From: Acidobacteriaceae bacterium | GTDB lineage: Bacteria > Acidobacteriota > Terriglobia > Terriglobales > Acidobacteriaceae | DNA length: 64,000 bases | Direction: 5' to 3' | NCBI GenBank assembly: GCA_030041045.1 | Contig: JASHOQ010000131.1 | Coordinates: 1 to 64,000, forward strand | Shown here: positions 15,444 to 25,530 of the stretch, one piece after another | Layout: each line of letters begins with the position of its first letter | Position numbering within the stretch: the first letter of the stretch is position 1 | Notes under the pieces: model-generated | What the model was told of the DNA's origin: nothing | The model's database searches: none | What the model saw: the letters and a program-made list of their open reading frames with translations, nothing else | Position numbers and translations under genes: made by a program

Positions 15444-15476
15444 GAGCAAAGCCTGCGACCGGGAGAACGGACGGGC

Positions 15477-16460
15477 TCACTGCTGTTGCTGCATCTGCTG
15501 CATGTCGAGGAACGGCGCGGGATCTTCGGGAGGCTGCTGGGCGCGTTCGACGAGCACGCTCCAGTCCTCAGGGATGGGCAGCTTGCGGTCGAGGGCCGGA
15601 GCCTGAACGCTTGCTTCCACCTGCACGGCCACATAGAGCTCGCTCGAGGTCTTGCCGCGGAAGATGCCGTGCGTAGGCGGAACGTCGGCGTAGTCGCGGC
15701 CCACCGCGGTGCGAATGTGGCGGTGATGGGCGATGAGATTGTTGGTGGGATCAAAGCCCACCCAGCCAAGGTGCGGAAGCAGGGCTTCGACCCAGGCGTG
15801 GGTGGCATCGGGCGTGGAGCGGTCGTGGTCTTCGCGGCTGCGGTAGAGGTAGCCGGAGACGTAGCGCGCCGGGACGCGCACGTGGCGCAGCAGGGCAATC
15901 ATGGCGTGGGCGAAGTCCTGGCAGACGCCCCTGCCGCTGACGATTGCCTCGTCGATGGGCGAATCGACGCGCGTGGAGCGGGGCACGTACTCGAAATAAT
16001 CGTAGAGACGCTGATTGAGCTCGCGCACCAGCAGGAGGGGATCGTCGCGGCGCGCAACTTCCAATTGCACGGCGAGCCTTTCGACTGCGGGCGTTTCGAC
16101 GGCGAAGGTCGAGGGCAGGAGCATCTCCCAGTAGTCGCCGTTGGCGATGAGCTCGTCGAGGGCGTCCCACGCATCGGGCGCGAGGAAGCCGGGTACGTCG
16201 GGCGCGGGCTGCAGTTCGACCACGGATTCAGCGACGATGACCAGCTGGTTGTGCTCGCCGGGAATGTCAAAGTGCTGCACATTGTTGCCCAGGTGGTCGC
16301 GATAGCTGAAGACGCGGCAGCGCGGGCTGACGGAGAGCGCAAAGGTGAGGCAGTGCTGGCTCGAGTCCGAGCGCGGGTGCATGCGCGTTTCCATGATGCT
16401 CTCGCTGATGGGGCGCGCGTAGCGGAAGCGGGTGAGATGACGGATAGAGAAGAAGTTCAT
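15477..16460 (-). CDS. Transglutaminase-like cysteine protease-fold protein
   Basis: A 327-residue cytosolic protein of the bacterial transglutaminase-like family. Residues ~1-85 form the bacterial N-terminal beta domain (FFSIRHLTRFRYARPISES). The core has the Cys in GRGVCQDFAHAMIALLRHV, the His in DATHAWVEALLP and the Asp in WVGFDPTNNL. The tail is Pro/Gln-rich. It is the third gene in the run ATP-grasp - alpha-E - transglutaminase on the minus strand, a widely conserved but biochemically obscure combination. Its leader region consists of a heptamer repeat and no Shine-Dalgarno sequence is seen. Confidence 0.9.
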   Translation of the reverse strand: MNFFSIRHLTRFRYARPISESIMETRMHPRSDSSQHCLTFALSVSPRCRVFSYRDHLGNNVQHFDIPGEHNQLVIVAESVVELQPAPDVPGFLAPDAWDALDELIANGDYWEMLLPSTFAVETPAVERLAVQLEVARRDDPLLLVRELNQRLYDYFEYVPRSTRVDSPIDEAIVSGRGVCQDFAHAMIALLRHVRVPARYVSGYLYRSREDHDRSTPDATHAWVEALLPHLGWVGFDPTNNLIAHHRHIRTAVGRDYADVPPTHGIFRGKTSSELYVAVQVEASVQAPALDRKLPIPEDWSVLVERAQQPPEDPAPFLDMQQMQQQQ

Positions 16461-16477
16461 AGGTCAGGGTTCAGGGG

Positions 16478-16546
16478 TCAGTGAACAGTGAACAGTGGAC
16501 AGTGGACAGTGAACAGTGAACAGTGGACAGTGGACAGTGGACAGTG
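16478..16546. repeat. Heptamer tandem repeat (CAGTGAA/CAGTGGA)
   Basis: About ten copies of a 7-bp unit, alternating CAGTGAA and CAGTGGA, occupy the gap between the alpha-E gene and the transglutaminase start. The unit differs in length and sequence from the octamer family. Being in a transcribed leader, changes in copy number would alter the 5' untranslated region of the transglutaminase gene. Confidence 0.9.
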
Positions 16547-16557
16547 AGTGGTCAGCC

Positions 16558-17520
16558 TCATACGGCCAGCGCCGATTGAATGGAATAGTGGACGTAATAG
16601 CGGTAGATGAGCTCGTGGATGTGCACGCACTGCTCGCGGATGGTGTGCAGAAAAGCCGCCGGATCGGCGGAGAGGATTTCGCCGATGGTGGTAAAGCCAA
16701 GCATGGCGTGGAGGCGGCCGATGGCGGCGGTGAGCTCGCCCGGAGGCCGGCGCCCGCCCGACTGCTGGATGGATTGAACGGCGTCGCGCACGCCTTCGAC
16801 GCAGTAACGGATGGCGTGGGGAAAATCGCGGTTGAGGAGGAGAAACTCGAGGATTCGGCCGGGGGCAACATCAGCGGTGTAAACCTGGCAGTAAGCCTCA
16901 AACGAAGTGCAGCAGCGCAGCAGGCCCACGAGCTCAAGATAGAGATGGCCGGTGCTCGCCTCGGCGGTCTGATGAAAAAGGTCGGGCTGGTAGACCTCGA
17001 GCAGCGTGGCCGTGGAGTAAGCGCGTTCCAGATAGCGTCCCAGGCGGATGAACTGCCAGCCCTGGCCGTGAATCATGGTGGTGTCAGTGGTGCCTTTGAA
17101 GAGATAGATACCGTCGATGATGGAGGCCAGCGTGTCACTGACGCTGGAGCCGAACTGCGCCTGCGCGTGCGGCGAGTGAATCTGGTGGAAAAGACGGTTG
17201 AGGCGCTGCCACTGCTCGGTGGAGATTTCCTCGCGCACCTGGCGGGCATTTTCCCGCGCCGCGTTGACGCAGTAGGTAACCGATAACGGATCGAGCCGGT
17301 CGAAGACCAGCTTGCGCGCCATGGCCTCAAGCGAGCCGTCCCAGGCCAGTCCCACCGCGTTGCCCAGCGCGGCGGCCATGCGCTGCCAGCGCTCGCGCGC
17401 GTGCGCGCCGCCGCCGTCGAGCATCAGGCTCATGGTCACGTCGAGCTGGCGCGCGGTGTTCTCGGCCCGCTCCAGGTAGCGGCTCATCCAGTAGAGGCTG
17501 TCGGCAACGCGGGAAAGCAT
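16558..17520 (-). CDS. Alpha-E domain-containing protein
   Basis: A 320-residue all-helical protein starting at ATG 17520 with the family opening MLSRVADSLYWMSRYLERAE; GGGAG lies 10 bases upstream. An upstream in-frame ATG at 17562 lacks a ribosome site. Other family features are NAARENARQVREEISTEQW and FIRLGRYLERAYSTATLLEV. Alpha-E proteins occur next to circularly permuted ATP-grasp enzymes and transglutaminase-like proteins, as here (ATP-grasp upstream, transglutaminase downstream), and are thought to act with them in an uncharacterised peptide ligation or modification pathway. Confidence 0.92.
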   Translation of the reverse strand: MLSRVADSLYWMSRYLERAENTARQLDVTMSLMLDGGGAHARERWQRMAAALGNAVGLAWDGSLEAMARKLVFDRLDPLSVTYCVNAARENARQVREEISTEQWQRLNRLFHQIHSPHAQAQFGSSVSDTLASIIDGIYLFKGTTDTTMIHGQGWQFIRLGRYLERAYSTATLLEVYQPDLFHQTAEASTGHLYLELVGLLRCCTSFEAYCQVYTADVAPGRILEFLLLNRDFPHAIRYCVEGVRDAVQSIQQSGGRRPPGELTAAIGRLHAMLGFTTIGEILSADPAAFLHTIREQCVHIHELIYRYYVHYSIQSALAV

Positions 17521-17562
17521 AAAGTGTGGGCTCCCTGTTGAACCGGTGTGCGTGGCGGCCAT

Positions 17563-17939
17563 GATGTTTTTGCCGCGTCCACGCGTGAAGATTCGTGCAT
17601 GGATGCGGTTCGATTTCCTCTCCTGTTAAGTGCGGCGCCTGGTCCGGGCTTTATTCAATCCCCCGGCGCCTGAAGCCATTCCGTGCGAAGCTGAAAAGTT
17701 GACTTTCGCGGCCCGGTTCCTTCGCCCCTACGGGGCTGGCATTTGCCTTTGCGCTGTTCCCAGGATCTCGTTCGCTGCGGCGAACTCCATCCTGGGCTAT
17801 TCTCGCGGCATCCCTCCGGGATGCCCCCCTCCCTAGCCGACACGGCATCTGCGACTTCTCGCGGCTGAACTGGGCCCCCCAACTTGTTCCTCGATGCTTT
17901 CCGTGGCGGCTGAAGCCGTTCCCTTTCAAAGCTCACGCG
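17563..17939. repeat. Repeat-rich gap between the ATP-grasp and alpha-E genes
   Basis: No gene is seen. Three repeat motifs are recognisable: CGCCCCTACGGGGC near 17723, a long imperfect stem GTTCCCAGGATCTC ... CATCCTGGGC near 17757-17798 followed by GGCATCCCTCCGGGATGCC (17808-17826), and a half copy of the GGCTGAAGCCGTTCCCTTTCAAA repeat near 17906-17930. The CCTGGGC/TAGGGA-type pieces resemble the repeats at 47760-47930. This is an unusual 400-bp break in an otherwise conserved gene trio. Confidence 0.7.
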
Positions 17940-19400
17940 CTATTCCAGAACCCATGTGTCCTTGCTGCCCCCGCCCTGCGAGGAGTTGACCACGAGCGAG
18001 CCCTTCTCCAAGGCCACGCGCGTCAGGCCGCCGGGGACGATGTTGATCTTGTCGCCGAAGAGGATGTAAGGCCGCAGATCCACGTGGCGCGGCTCCAGGC
18101 GCTCGCCGATGAGGCAGGGAGCGCGGGAAAAATCCAGCGTGGGCTGGGCGATGTAATTGCGGGGATTGGCCTCGATCTGGCGCGCGAACTCCTCGCGCTG
18201 CCGGGCCGTGGATTGCGGGCCGATGAGCATGCCGTAGCCGCCGCTCTCGCCCACGGCCTTGACCACCAGCTTGTCGAGATGGGCGAGCACGTGCGCGCGC
18301 TCCTTCTCTTCGCCCAGCAGAAATGTTTCCACATTGGGAAGAATGGGATCCTCGTTGAGGTAGTAGCGGATCATGCGCGGGACGTAGGCGTAGACGGCTT
18401 TGTCGTCGGCCAGGCCGGTGCCGAAGGCGTTGGCAACGGTGACGTTGCCGGCGCGGTAGGCGTTGAACAGGCCGGAGCAGCCGAGGGCGGAGTCGGCGCG
18501 GAAGATGAGCGGATCGCTGAAGTCGTCGTCCACGCGGCGATAGATGACGTCGACGCGCTTGAGGCCGTCAGTGGTGCGCATGTAGACGATGTTGTCGTGC
18601 GTGACCAGGTCGCGGCCTTCCACCAGGTCGATGCCCATCTGCCGGGCGAGGTAGGTGTGCTCGAAGTAAGCGGAGTTGAAAACCCCCGGGGTGAGCAGGA
18701 CGATGTTCGGTTCCGGGCGGCCTTCGGGCGCGAGCGAGCGCAGCGTGGCCAGCAGCAACTGCGGGTAATGCTCGATGGGCTTGACGCCGTAACTCTGGAA
18801 GAGCAGGGGGAAGGTGCGCTTCATGACGCGGCGGTTGGTGAGCATGTAGCTCACGCCGGAGGGAACGCGCAGATTATCTTCGAGGACGACGAAATCGCCG
18901 TTCGCCAGGCGCAGCAGGTCGCTGCCGACCACGGCGATGTAGACGTTGCGCGGCACCTGCAGGCCGCGCATCTGGCGGCGGTAATGCTTGCAGCTGTAAA
19001 CCAGCTCGCGGGGAATGACGCGGTCCAGGAGGATTTTTCCGTCGGAGTATACGTCGCGCAGAAACAGGTTGAGCGCGGTGATGCGCTGGGTGAGGCCGCG
19101 CTCGATGCGGTCCCACTCGGCGGCCGTGACCAGGCGCGGCAGAAGGTCGTAGGGAAAGATGCGCTCGGTGCCTTCTTCGCGGCCGTAAACGGTGAAAGTG
19201 ATGCCCTGGGTGAGAAAGGCGAGGTCGGCCGACTGCTTGCGCCGCTCAAGTTCATCGGCGGGCAGGCGGGCGAGGGTTTCGGCCAGTGCGCGATAGTGCG
19301 GGCGGACTTCGCCGCCCGCCTCGCGCATCTCGTCGAAGGCGCGGTCGAGGGGGTAATCGCCGAAAAGCGCGTCCAGTTCGACTGCAGGTCCGGCGCTCAA
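17940..19400 (-). CDS. Circularly permuted ATP-grasp type 2 protein (DUF404/DUF407)
   Basis: A 486-residue ATP-grasp ligase-like enzyme. The start is TTG at 19400, chosen because AGAGGAG stands five bases upstream and the resulting length fits the family; the frame is open to 19508. Characteristic stretches are [21 protein letters not shown], split here as family motif, [65 protein letters not shown] and [11 protein letters not shown] at the end. The enzymes are predicted to make an amide bond from ATP and two peptide-like substrates, but no substrate is established. It leads the alpha-E/transglutaminase set. Confidence 0.92.
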   Translation of the reverse strand: MSAGPAVELDALFGDYPLDRAFDEMREAGGEVRPHYRALAETLARLPADELERRKQSADLAFLTQGITFTVYGREEGTERIFPYDLLPRLVTAAEWDRIERGLTQRITALNLFLRDVYSDGKILLDRVIPRELVYSCKHYRRQMRGLQVPRNVYIAVVGSDLLRLANGDFVVLEDNLRVPSGVSYMLTNRRVMKRTFPLLFQSYGVKPIEHYPQLLLATLRSLAPEGRPEPNIVLLTPGVFNSAYFEHTYLARQMGIDLVEGRDLVTHDNIVYMRTTDGLKRVDVIYRRVDDDFSDPLIFRADSALGCSGLFNAYRAGNVTVANAFGTGLADDKAVYAYVPRMIRYYLNEDPILPNVETFLLGEEKERAHVLAHLDKLVVKAVGESGGYGMLIGPQSTARQREEFARQIEANPRNYIAQPTLDFSRAPCLIGERLEPRHVDLRPYILFGDKINIVPGGLTRVALEKGSLVVNSSQGGGSKDTWVLE

Positions 19401-19626
19401 GGGTGCTCCTCTGTGCGGGCTCGGGAATCGGAAATCACAGGCGGCGAAGAAACGGCGATGCTGAGGCGCGCGCTGCGCCGCAACTTGCCCTGCCCGGATT
19501 TCGAGCAAGCTCCGCCTGTGCCCTGTTCTTCTGTTTCTACCATGGAGGGAATAAAGGAGCCATCAGGAAGAGCGGGGAGGGCCGCATGGGTGGGCTGCGA
19601 TAGGCTTATCTCTCAGGAGAATGTGC

Positions 19627-21699
19627 ATGAAAAGGATGTGGTTCCGGCTTGCTTTGGCCAGCGGGCTGGCTCTGGGAGTTCTGGCGCAAGCGTATGCAGA
19701 GGAGGGAATGTGGACCTTCGACAATCCCCCGCTCAAGGACCTGGCGGCGAAATATAACTTCACGCCCACGCAGGCGTGGCTCGATCATCTGCGCCTCTCG
19801 AGCGTGCGGCTGAACGACGGAGGCTCGGGATCGTTTGTGAGCCCGGACGGGCTGCTGCTGACCAATCATCACGTGGCGCGGCTCCAGCTGCAGAAGAACT
19901 CGACCGCGGAGCACGATTATCTGCGCGACGGTTTTTATGCGGCTACCGAGGACCAGGAGATGAAGTCGCCCGACCTCGAAATCAACGTGTTGGTGGGCAT
20001 GAAGGAGGTGACCGAGCGGGTGGAGAGCGCGGCCAAGGGGATTGCCGATCCGGCGCAGGCGCTCAAAGCGCGGCAAGCGGAGATGGCGGCCATTGAAAAG
20101 GAGAGCAAGGACGCGACCGGCCTGCGCTCCGACGTGATTTCCCTTTATAACGACAGCGAGTACTGGCTTTACCAGTACAAGGCCTATACCGACGTGAGGC
20201 TGGTGTTCGCGCCCGAGGAGCAGGCGGCATTCTTCGGCGGCGATCCGGATAATTTTACCTATCCGCGCTACGACCTGGATATGGCGCTGTATCGCGTGTA
20301 CGAGAACGGCAAGCCGCTGCATACGGAGAACTATCTGAAGTGGAACTCGAAAGGTGCGGCGCCGGGCGACCTGGTGTTTGTTTCCGGCAATCCGGGATCG
20401 ACTTCGCGGCAGGAAACGATGGCGCAACTGCTGGTAGAGCGCGACATCGTGGATCCGGACTTTCTCGAACTGGTCGAGCGGCGCATACAGGCCGAGCAGG
20501 AGTTCGCCAGGCAGGGAGCGGAGCAGGCGCAGAAAGTGGACAGCTCGATTTTCTTTTACCAGAACGACGTGAAGGCGATCGCGGGCGAACAGGAGGCGCT
20601 CGAGGACAAGGGAGTGATTGCAAAGAAGCAGGCTGAAGAGGACGAGCTGCGCGCCAAAGTGGCGGCGAATCCGGAATGGCAGCGGGAATACGGCGATGCC
20701 TGGGACACGATTGCGCAGGTGGAGGAGCAGGCGAAGCCGGAGTTGACGCGGCAGATCTTCCGGCGCAGCGGCAGCCAGCTTTTCTCGTTTGCGCTGGAGA
20801 TCGTGCAATATGTGGCCGAAGTAAAGAAGCCGGATGGCGAGCGGCTGCCGGAGTATCACGAAGCGGGCTTGAGCTCGCTCCGGTTCCAGATGCTTTCGCC
20901 GGCGCCGATTTACCCCGACGTGGAAAAGCTGGACATGACCACGACGCTCAAACTGGCCACGGAGAAGCTTGGCGCAAGCGATGCCTACGTGCAGGCCCTC
21001 ACGCAGGGCGGCAGCATTGAGCGGGCCGTGGACGCGCTGGTGGATGGGACCAAGCTCTACGACCCGGCGGTGCGCAAAGCGCTGCTCGATGGCGGCGAGG
21101 CGGCGGTTGCGGCGTCGACCGATCCGATGATTGAGGCGGCGCGCCGCGTGGATCCGATCGCGCGGGCGCAATACGTTTACCTGCGCGACCACCTCGAGAG
21201 CGTACTGCAGCTGGCGGAGGAAAAGATCGGCAAGGCGCGCTTTGCCGTCTACGGCAAGAATGCGTATCCGGACGCGACCTTTACACTGCGCCTGAGTTAC
21301 GGCACGGTGGAGGGTTATCCCTACAACGGGACGCAGGCGCCGCCGTTTACCACCTTCTACGGTCTCTTTGACCGCTCGGCCGGCTTCAGCAACAAATCTC
21401 CCTGGGATTTGACGCCTAAAGAAGCTGCGGCCCTGGGCAGACTGGATCTTGCCACGCCGATGAATTTTGTGTGCAGCGACGATATCATCGGCGGCAATTC
21501 CGGTTCGCCGGTGGTGGACCGCAACGGCGACCTGGTGGGGCTGATCTTCGACGGCAATATCGAGTCGCTGGCCGGCGATTTTGTTTATGACCCCGAAAAG
21601 AACCGCGCTGTGGCCGTGCACGCGGCGGCCATGATGGAGGCGCTGCGCAAGATTTATGGAGCCGATGCGCTGGCGGACGAGATCGAGGGCAAGCAATAG
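19627..21699 (+). CDS. S46 family serine dipeptidyl-peptidase (DPP7/DPP11-like), exported
   Basis: A 690-residue periplasmic serine peptidase that removes dipeptides from oligopeptides. A signal peptide (MKRMWFRLALASGLALGVLA, cleavage after QAYA) is followed by EEGMWTFDNPP, the typical S46 opening. The catalytic His is in LLTNHHVARLQLQ and the Ser is in DIIGGNSGSPVVDRNG; the Asp lies in the central part. AGGAG is 7 bases before the ATG at 19627, while the ATG at 19621 is too close to it. The length fits DPP7/DPP11 (~700). The residue that sets specificity could not be assigned by eye. It is the first of five exported proteins in this region. Confidence 0.93.
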   Translation: MKRMWFRLALASGLALGVLAQAYAEEGMWTFDNPPLKDLAAKYNFTPTQAWLDHLRLSSVRLNDGGSGSFVSPDGLLLTNHHVARLQLQKNSTAEHDYLRDGFYAATEDQEMKSPDLEINVLVGMKEVTERVESAAKGIADPAQALKARQAEMAAIEKESKDATGLRSDVISLYNDSEYWLYQYKAYTDVRLVFAPEEQAAFFGGDPDNFTYPRYDLDMALYRVYENGKPLHTENYLKWNSKGAAPGDLVFVSGNPGSTSRQETMAQLLVERDIVDPDFLELVERRIQAEQEFARQGAEQAQKVDSSIFFYQNDVKAIAGEQEALEDKGVIAKKQAEEDELRAKVAANPEWQREYGDAWDTIAQVEEQAKPELTRQIFRRSGSQLFSFALEIVQYVAEVKKPDGERLPEYHEAGLSSLRFQMLSPAPIYPDVEKLDMTTTLKLATEKLGASDAYVQALTQGGSIERAVDALVDGTKLYDPAVRKALLDGGEAAVAASTDPMIEAARRVDPIARAQYVYLRDHLESVLQLAEEKIGKARFAVYGKNAYPDATFTLRLSYGTVEGYPYNGTQAPPFTTFYGLFDRSAGFSNKSPWDLTPKEAAALGRLDLATPMNFVCSDDIIGGNSGSPVVDRNGDLVGLIFDGNIESLAGDFVYDPEKNRAVAVHAAAMMEALRKIYGADALADEIEGKQ

Positions 21700-21936
21700 A
21701 AAAATGCGGGCGCCGGCAGGCGCAGGTCGGCGAGCGGCTGGTGCGGCGTGAAAGCCAGGAATTCGTTTGCCTTGGCCCTGCAGAAGACGTTGGTTCTGAA
21801 TCCGTTCGTTCCGTGAAGTCTTCCCTCCACTCCGGTCCGGAGCAAATCTCCGCTTGAAATCCTCCCTCGCGGCGGCGTAAGATGCGCCATCTGCTTACCG
21901 CTTCGCCCACATATCCCGGGAGGGAGTCGAACCGCT

Positions 21937-24900
21937 GTGTCTTTTTCTGCGTTGTACTTCGCATCCTGTTCTGCGCTCCGTTCCACGTCGCGACCGTCGC
22001 TGCGTTCGATCCGCTCCAGGGTTGCACGGTGCGGAACAATTTCGCTTGCAGCAATCCTCTGCACCCTTGCCGCTGCGTTGCTGTCCGCCGTGCCGCAACC
22101 AGCCCGCGCGCAATTTGACCGCTGGTACCAGCTCAGCGAGCAGGCCGTGCAACTCAAAGGCCAGGGCAAGAATGCGGATGCGCTTCCGGTCGAGCAGCAG
22201 GCCGTGCAAGTGGCTCAATCCACCTGGGGTCCGGACGACGCGCACGTAGGCTTGTCTTTGAACCTCGAAGGCATGCTGGAGATGGACCTCGAGAAATACA
22301 GCGACGCGGAGACCCATCTCCAGCGCGCGCTCGAAATCTTTACCCGCGCAGAAGGCGGCACCAGCAGAAACACGGCCGGTGTGCTCAACAACCTGGGTGT
22401 TCTTTACGGGCATCTCGCCAATTATCCTGAGGCGGAGAAGGCCCTATCCCAGGCGCTCGCCATCGAGGAGAAGCTCCTGGGCGACAACGATCCCACCATT
22501 GCCACCGACGCCAACAACCTGGCCCTCATTTACATGAAGGAAGACAAATACGTCGACGCCGAAGCGCTTTACAAGAAGGCCATCGCCATCGACCAGCGGC
22601 TGGGCCGCACGGACTTGAGCATCGATCTCGGCGGACTGGGGACAGTCTACGAGCAGATGGCCCGCTATTCCGACGCCGAGCAGGCATTCAACCAGGCGCT
22701 CGCGGTGGATCTGAAGGCGCTCGGACCCAACCACCCGCAGATCGGCATGGATCTCTACCACCTGGCGCAGGCGTACCAGTTCGAAGGCAAATTTGCCGAC
22801 GCGGAGCAGACTTACGGCAAGGCCATGGTGATCGAGCAGAAGACGGGCGCGCAGGATCCGGCCACCATCTCTTTCATTGAATCGGACATGGGTGACCTTT
22901 ACCGTGCCGAAGGCAAATACCCCGCGGCCGAATCCATGTTGCTGCAGGCGCTCAAGAGCCGCGTGCAGGCCCTGGGGCCGAACCATCCGGATGTGGCCAG
23001 CGACCTCTCGGGCCTGGGCCTTCTCTACGAATACGAGTTCCGTTACAGCGATGCCGAGCGGGCCTTTCAGCAGGCGCTGCAAATCGATATGAAGAGCCTC
23101 GGACCGCAGAATCTGCAGACGGCCAAAGCCATGATCGATCTCGCCAACCTCTACGGAACGCACGGCGAGTCCGGCGCCTCCGAGCAGTTGTTCTATAACG
23201 CCATCCAGATTTTTCTCAAAAGCCCCGGGCAGGTGGAAAAGCGCGTGGCGAGTGTTGTCTTTGAGGGGGCGCAGCAATTCCTGACCGATGGGAAGCTGGA
23301 CACGGCGGCCAAGCTGTTTAATTCGGCGGGCGGCATCTACCAGCACGTGGAAGGCGACGCGGGCCTGGATGTGGCGAAATGCCAGGCCAATCTTGGCGCC
23401 ATTGCCGAGGACATGGGCCGTCACGACGATGCCGAGCGGCTCAACCGGGAGGCGCTCGCCACCTTCGAAAAGCTATCCGGACCGGACTCGCTCGACCTGG
23501 TCATGCCGCTCGAAGGCCTGGGGAAAACCCTGAAAGACGAGCATCGCTTTGCCGATTCCGAGCCCTTCTACCAGCGCGAGCTCAAGATCGATCAGGCACA
23601 ATTCAAGCCCAACGATCCCGGGCTGCGCGACGCCGAGGCCGACCTCGCCGCTCTCTATTACGTGTGGGACAAGCCGGAGCAGGCCGCGCCCTTCTTTCAG
23701 GCCTATCTCGGCAACCTCATGGACGAGTTCCGCCTGAACGCAGCTACGATGAGCGAGCGCGAGCGCATGATTTACTTTGCCACCGAGCGCTGGGCCTTTC
23801 CGCTGTTTTTCAGCTTCGTGCTCAAGTTTCACCAGCAGATGCCGGAGCTCAGCGGGCAGATGTACGACGCGCTGCTCGAGGAAAAGGGCATGTTCGCCGC
23901 GAGCGCCACGGCCATGCGCTCGGCCATTGAGAACAGCGGCGATGCGCAGGCGCTGCAGATGCTGGACAAGCTCTCGAGCGACAAGGCGCAGCTGGCCGCG
24001 CTGGCCGAGTCAAACACCGCCAACCATCAGGATCAGATCAACCAGCTCGGCGCGGAAGCCAACACCCTGGAGCAGGAGCTGCTCAAGCGCTCGGCCGTTT
24101 TTGTACGGCAAAAAGGGCAGAACGCCGCTACCTGGCGCGACGTGCAGAAGGCATTGAAGCCGGGCGAGTCCGCCGTCGAAGTTACGCGCTTTCCCTTCGA
24201 CGACGGCTTCGCCGGAGGAGGCGACATGATCTACGTCGCTCTCGTGGTCACGCCCGATTGCAAGCAGCCCATCTTCATCCTTCTCGGCAAGGCGAGCGAT
24301 TTGGAGTCCGCGCCCCTGCTCGCCTTCCGAACCGACGTGGGCCAGACGCGCGGCGTCGAGGCCGAAGCAGAGCCTGCGGCTCCGGGCCAGCCTCCGGCAT
24401 CCCCACCCAATACCACCGCCGCGTATACCGCTTTCTGGAAGCCGCTCGAGCCTGCGCTGAGCGGTGCGAAGCGCGTTTACTTTTCGCCCGACGGCGTGCT
24501 CAATACCATCCCCGTCGGCCTGCTCGCGGACGCCGACGGCAAGCTGGTGATGGAAAAAGTCCAGCTCCGCCTGGTCAACAGCACCAAGGACATTCTCGTT
24601 CCCGCCGGCTCAGCTCCAACCAAGGCCGCGCTGCTGGTCGGCAATCCTGCCTTTGCTCTCAGCGCGGCGGAGCAGCAGTCGGCCCTCGCGCAGTTACGCG
24701 GAGGTGCAGATCCGGCTATGGCTGCGCAAGCGGGCGATACAGCGCGGAACACGAACGCGGGCGCGGCCCAGTTCACTGGGCGCGGCGGCGACTTGAAGGG
24801 TGGCGATCTCAAACCCCTCCCCGGCACGCAAATCGAAGTCGACTCCGTCGACAAGCTGCTCCAGGGCGCGGGATGGGGGCCGAGCGAATTCACCGGCAAT

Positions 24901-25482
24901 CTCGCCCTCAAGCAGACCATCACCCAGGCGCGCGGCCCGCGCATCGTCCACATCGCCACGCACGGATTCTTCCTCTCCGACGAAGTGCTCAAGGCCACGG
25001 CGGAATCGCAGGGACGCCAGGCCAACCTCAACGAAGATCCCATGCTGCGCTCGGGATTGTTCTTTGCCGGCGCCGATCGCGTGCGCGAAGGCGCGCCGCC
25101 CGGGCCGGGCCCCGACTCTGGTATCGACGACGGCGTGCTTACCGCCTATGAGGCCAGCCAGCTCAATCTTCAGGGCACGGAGCTGGTGGTGCTGAGCGCA
25201 TGCGAAACCGGCCTGGGCGAGCAGCTCAACAGCGACGGCGTCTTCGGCCTGCGCCGCGGCCTGCAGGAGGCCGGCGCCGAAGCCGTGATGATGAGCATGT
25301 GGTCCGTCCCCGACCAGGAGACGCAGGAGCTGATGTCGCTCTTCTACGCCAAATGGCTCTCCGGCATGGACAAGCCCGAAGCCCTGCGCCAGGCTCAACT
25401 TGCCGAGCGCGAAGTGGTGCGTAAGCGCTACGGCAAAGACCTTCCTTACTATTGGGGCGCCTTTGTCATGGTCGGCCCCTGA
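21937..25482 (+). CDS. Exported TPR-CHAT domain protein (caspase-clan peptidase)
   Basis: An 1181-residue protein starting at GTG 21937 (GGGAGGGAG about 10 bases upstream). Residues ~1-58 are a long signal peptide ending PQPARA/QF. Residues ~65-600 hold roughly ten TPR units of the 42-residue kinesin-light-chain type (ALPVEQQAVQVAQSTWGPDD, ALAIEEKLLGDNDPTIATDA, ALAVDLKALGPNHPQIGMDL). A coiled region follows, then a CHAT domain from ~760. Its likely catalytic dyad is His1009 (IVHIATHGFFLSDE) and Cys1089 (ELVVLSACETGLGE), with the terminal YYWGAFVMVGP typical of CHAT. CHAT proteins are caspase-clan proteases such as separase and the craspase protease. Here the protein is predicted to be outside the cytosol and its neighbour is a second caspase-clan protein. 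Confidence 0.93.
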   Translation: MSFSALYFASCSALRSTSRPSLRSIRSRVARCGTISLAAILCTLAAALLSAVPQPARAQFDRWYQLSEQAVQLKGQGKNADALPVEQQAVQVAQSTWGPDDAHVGLSLNLEGMLEMDLEKYSDAETHLQRALEIFTRAEGGTSRNTAGVLNNLGVLYGHLANYPEAEKALSQALAIEEKLLGDNDPTIATDANNLALIYMKEDKYVDAEALYKKAIAIDQRLGRTDLSIDLGGLGTVYEQMARYSDAEQAFNQALAVDLKALGPNHPQIGMDLYHLAQAYQFEGKFADAEQTYGKAMVIEQKTGAQDPATISFIESDMGDLYRAEGKYPAAESMLLQALKSRVQALGPNHPDVASDLSGLGLLYEYEFRYSDAERAFQQALQIDMKSLGPQNLQTAKAMIDLANLYGTHGESGASEQLFYNAIQIFLKSPGQVEKRVASVVFEGAQQFLTDGKLDTAAKLFNSAGGIYQHVEGDAGLDVAKCQANLGAIAEDMGRHDDAERLNREALATFEKLSGPDSLDLVMPLEGLGKTLKDEHRFADSEPFYQRELKIDQAQFKPNDPGLRDAEADLAALYYVWDKPEQAAPFFQAYLGNLMDEFRLNAATMSERERMIYFATERWAFPLFFSFVLKFHQQMPELSGQMYDALLEEKGMFAASATAMRSAIENSGDAQALQMLDKLSSDKAQLAALAESNTANHQDQINQLGAEANTLEQELLKRSAVFVRQKGQNAATWRDVQKALKPGESAVEVTRFPFDDGFAGGGDMIYVALVVTPDCKQPIFILLGKASDLESAPLLAFRTDVGQTRGVEAEAEPAAPGQPPASPPNTTAAYTAFWKPLEPALSGAKRVYFSPDGVLNTIPVGLLADADGKLVMEKVQLRLVNSTKDILVPAGSAPTKAALLVGNPAFALSAAEQQSALAQLRGGADPAMAAQAGDTARNTNAGAAQFTGRGGDLKGGDLKPLPGTQIEVDSVDKLLQGAGWGPSEFTGNLALKQTITQARGPRIVHIATHGFFLSDEVLKATAESQGRQANLNEDPMLRSGLFFAGADRVREGAPPGPGPDSGIDDGVLTAYEASQLNLQGTELVVLSACETGLGEQLNSDGVFGLRRGLQEAGAEAVMMSMWSVPDQETQELMSLFYAKWLSGMDKPEALRQAQLAEREVVRKRYGKDLPYYWGAFVMVGP

Positions 25483-25502
25483 GAGCTTCACAAAAATTTC
25501 GT

Positions 25503-25530
25503 TTGACAGCGGTTGCGAATGATTTATTCT
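25503..25530 (+). promoter_or_regulatory. Sigma-70-type promoter upstream of the C14 gene
   Basis: TTGACA at 25503-25508 and TATTCT at 25525-25530 with a 16-base spacer make a near-consensus housekeeping promoter in the gap after the CHAT gene. Transcription would start near 25537, leaving a leader of about 140 bases before the ATG at 25677. This implies that the C14 gene can be expressed independently of the CHAT gene. Confidence 0.65.

Noticed and set aside
19606-21696. 696-codon open frame on the minus strand opposite the S46 peptidase gene
   Set aside because: It is a codon-bias shadow: the plus frame encodes a complete S46 enzyme with signal peptide and catalytic motifs, while the antisense translation is Arg/His/Leu-rich with no recognisable domain.
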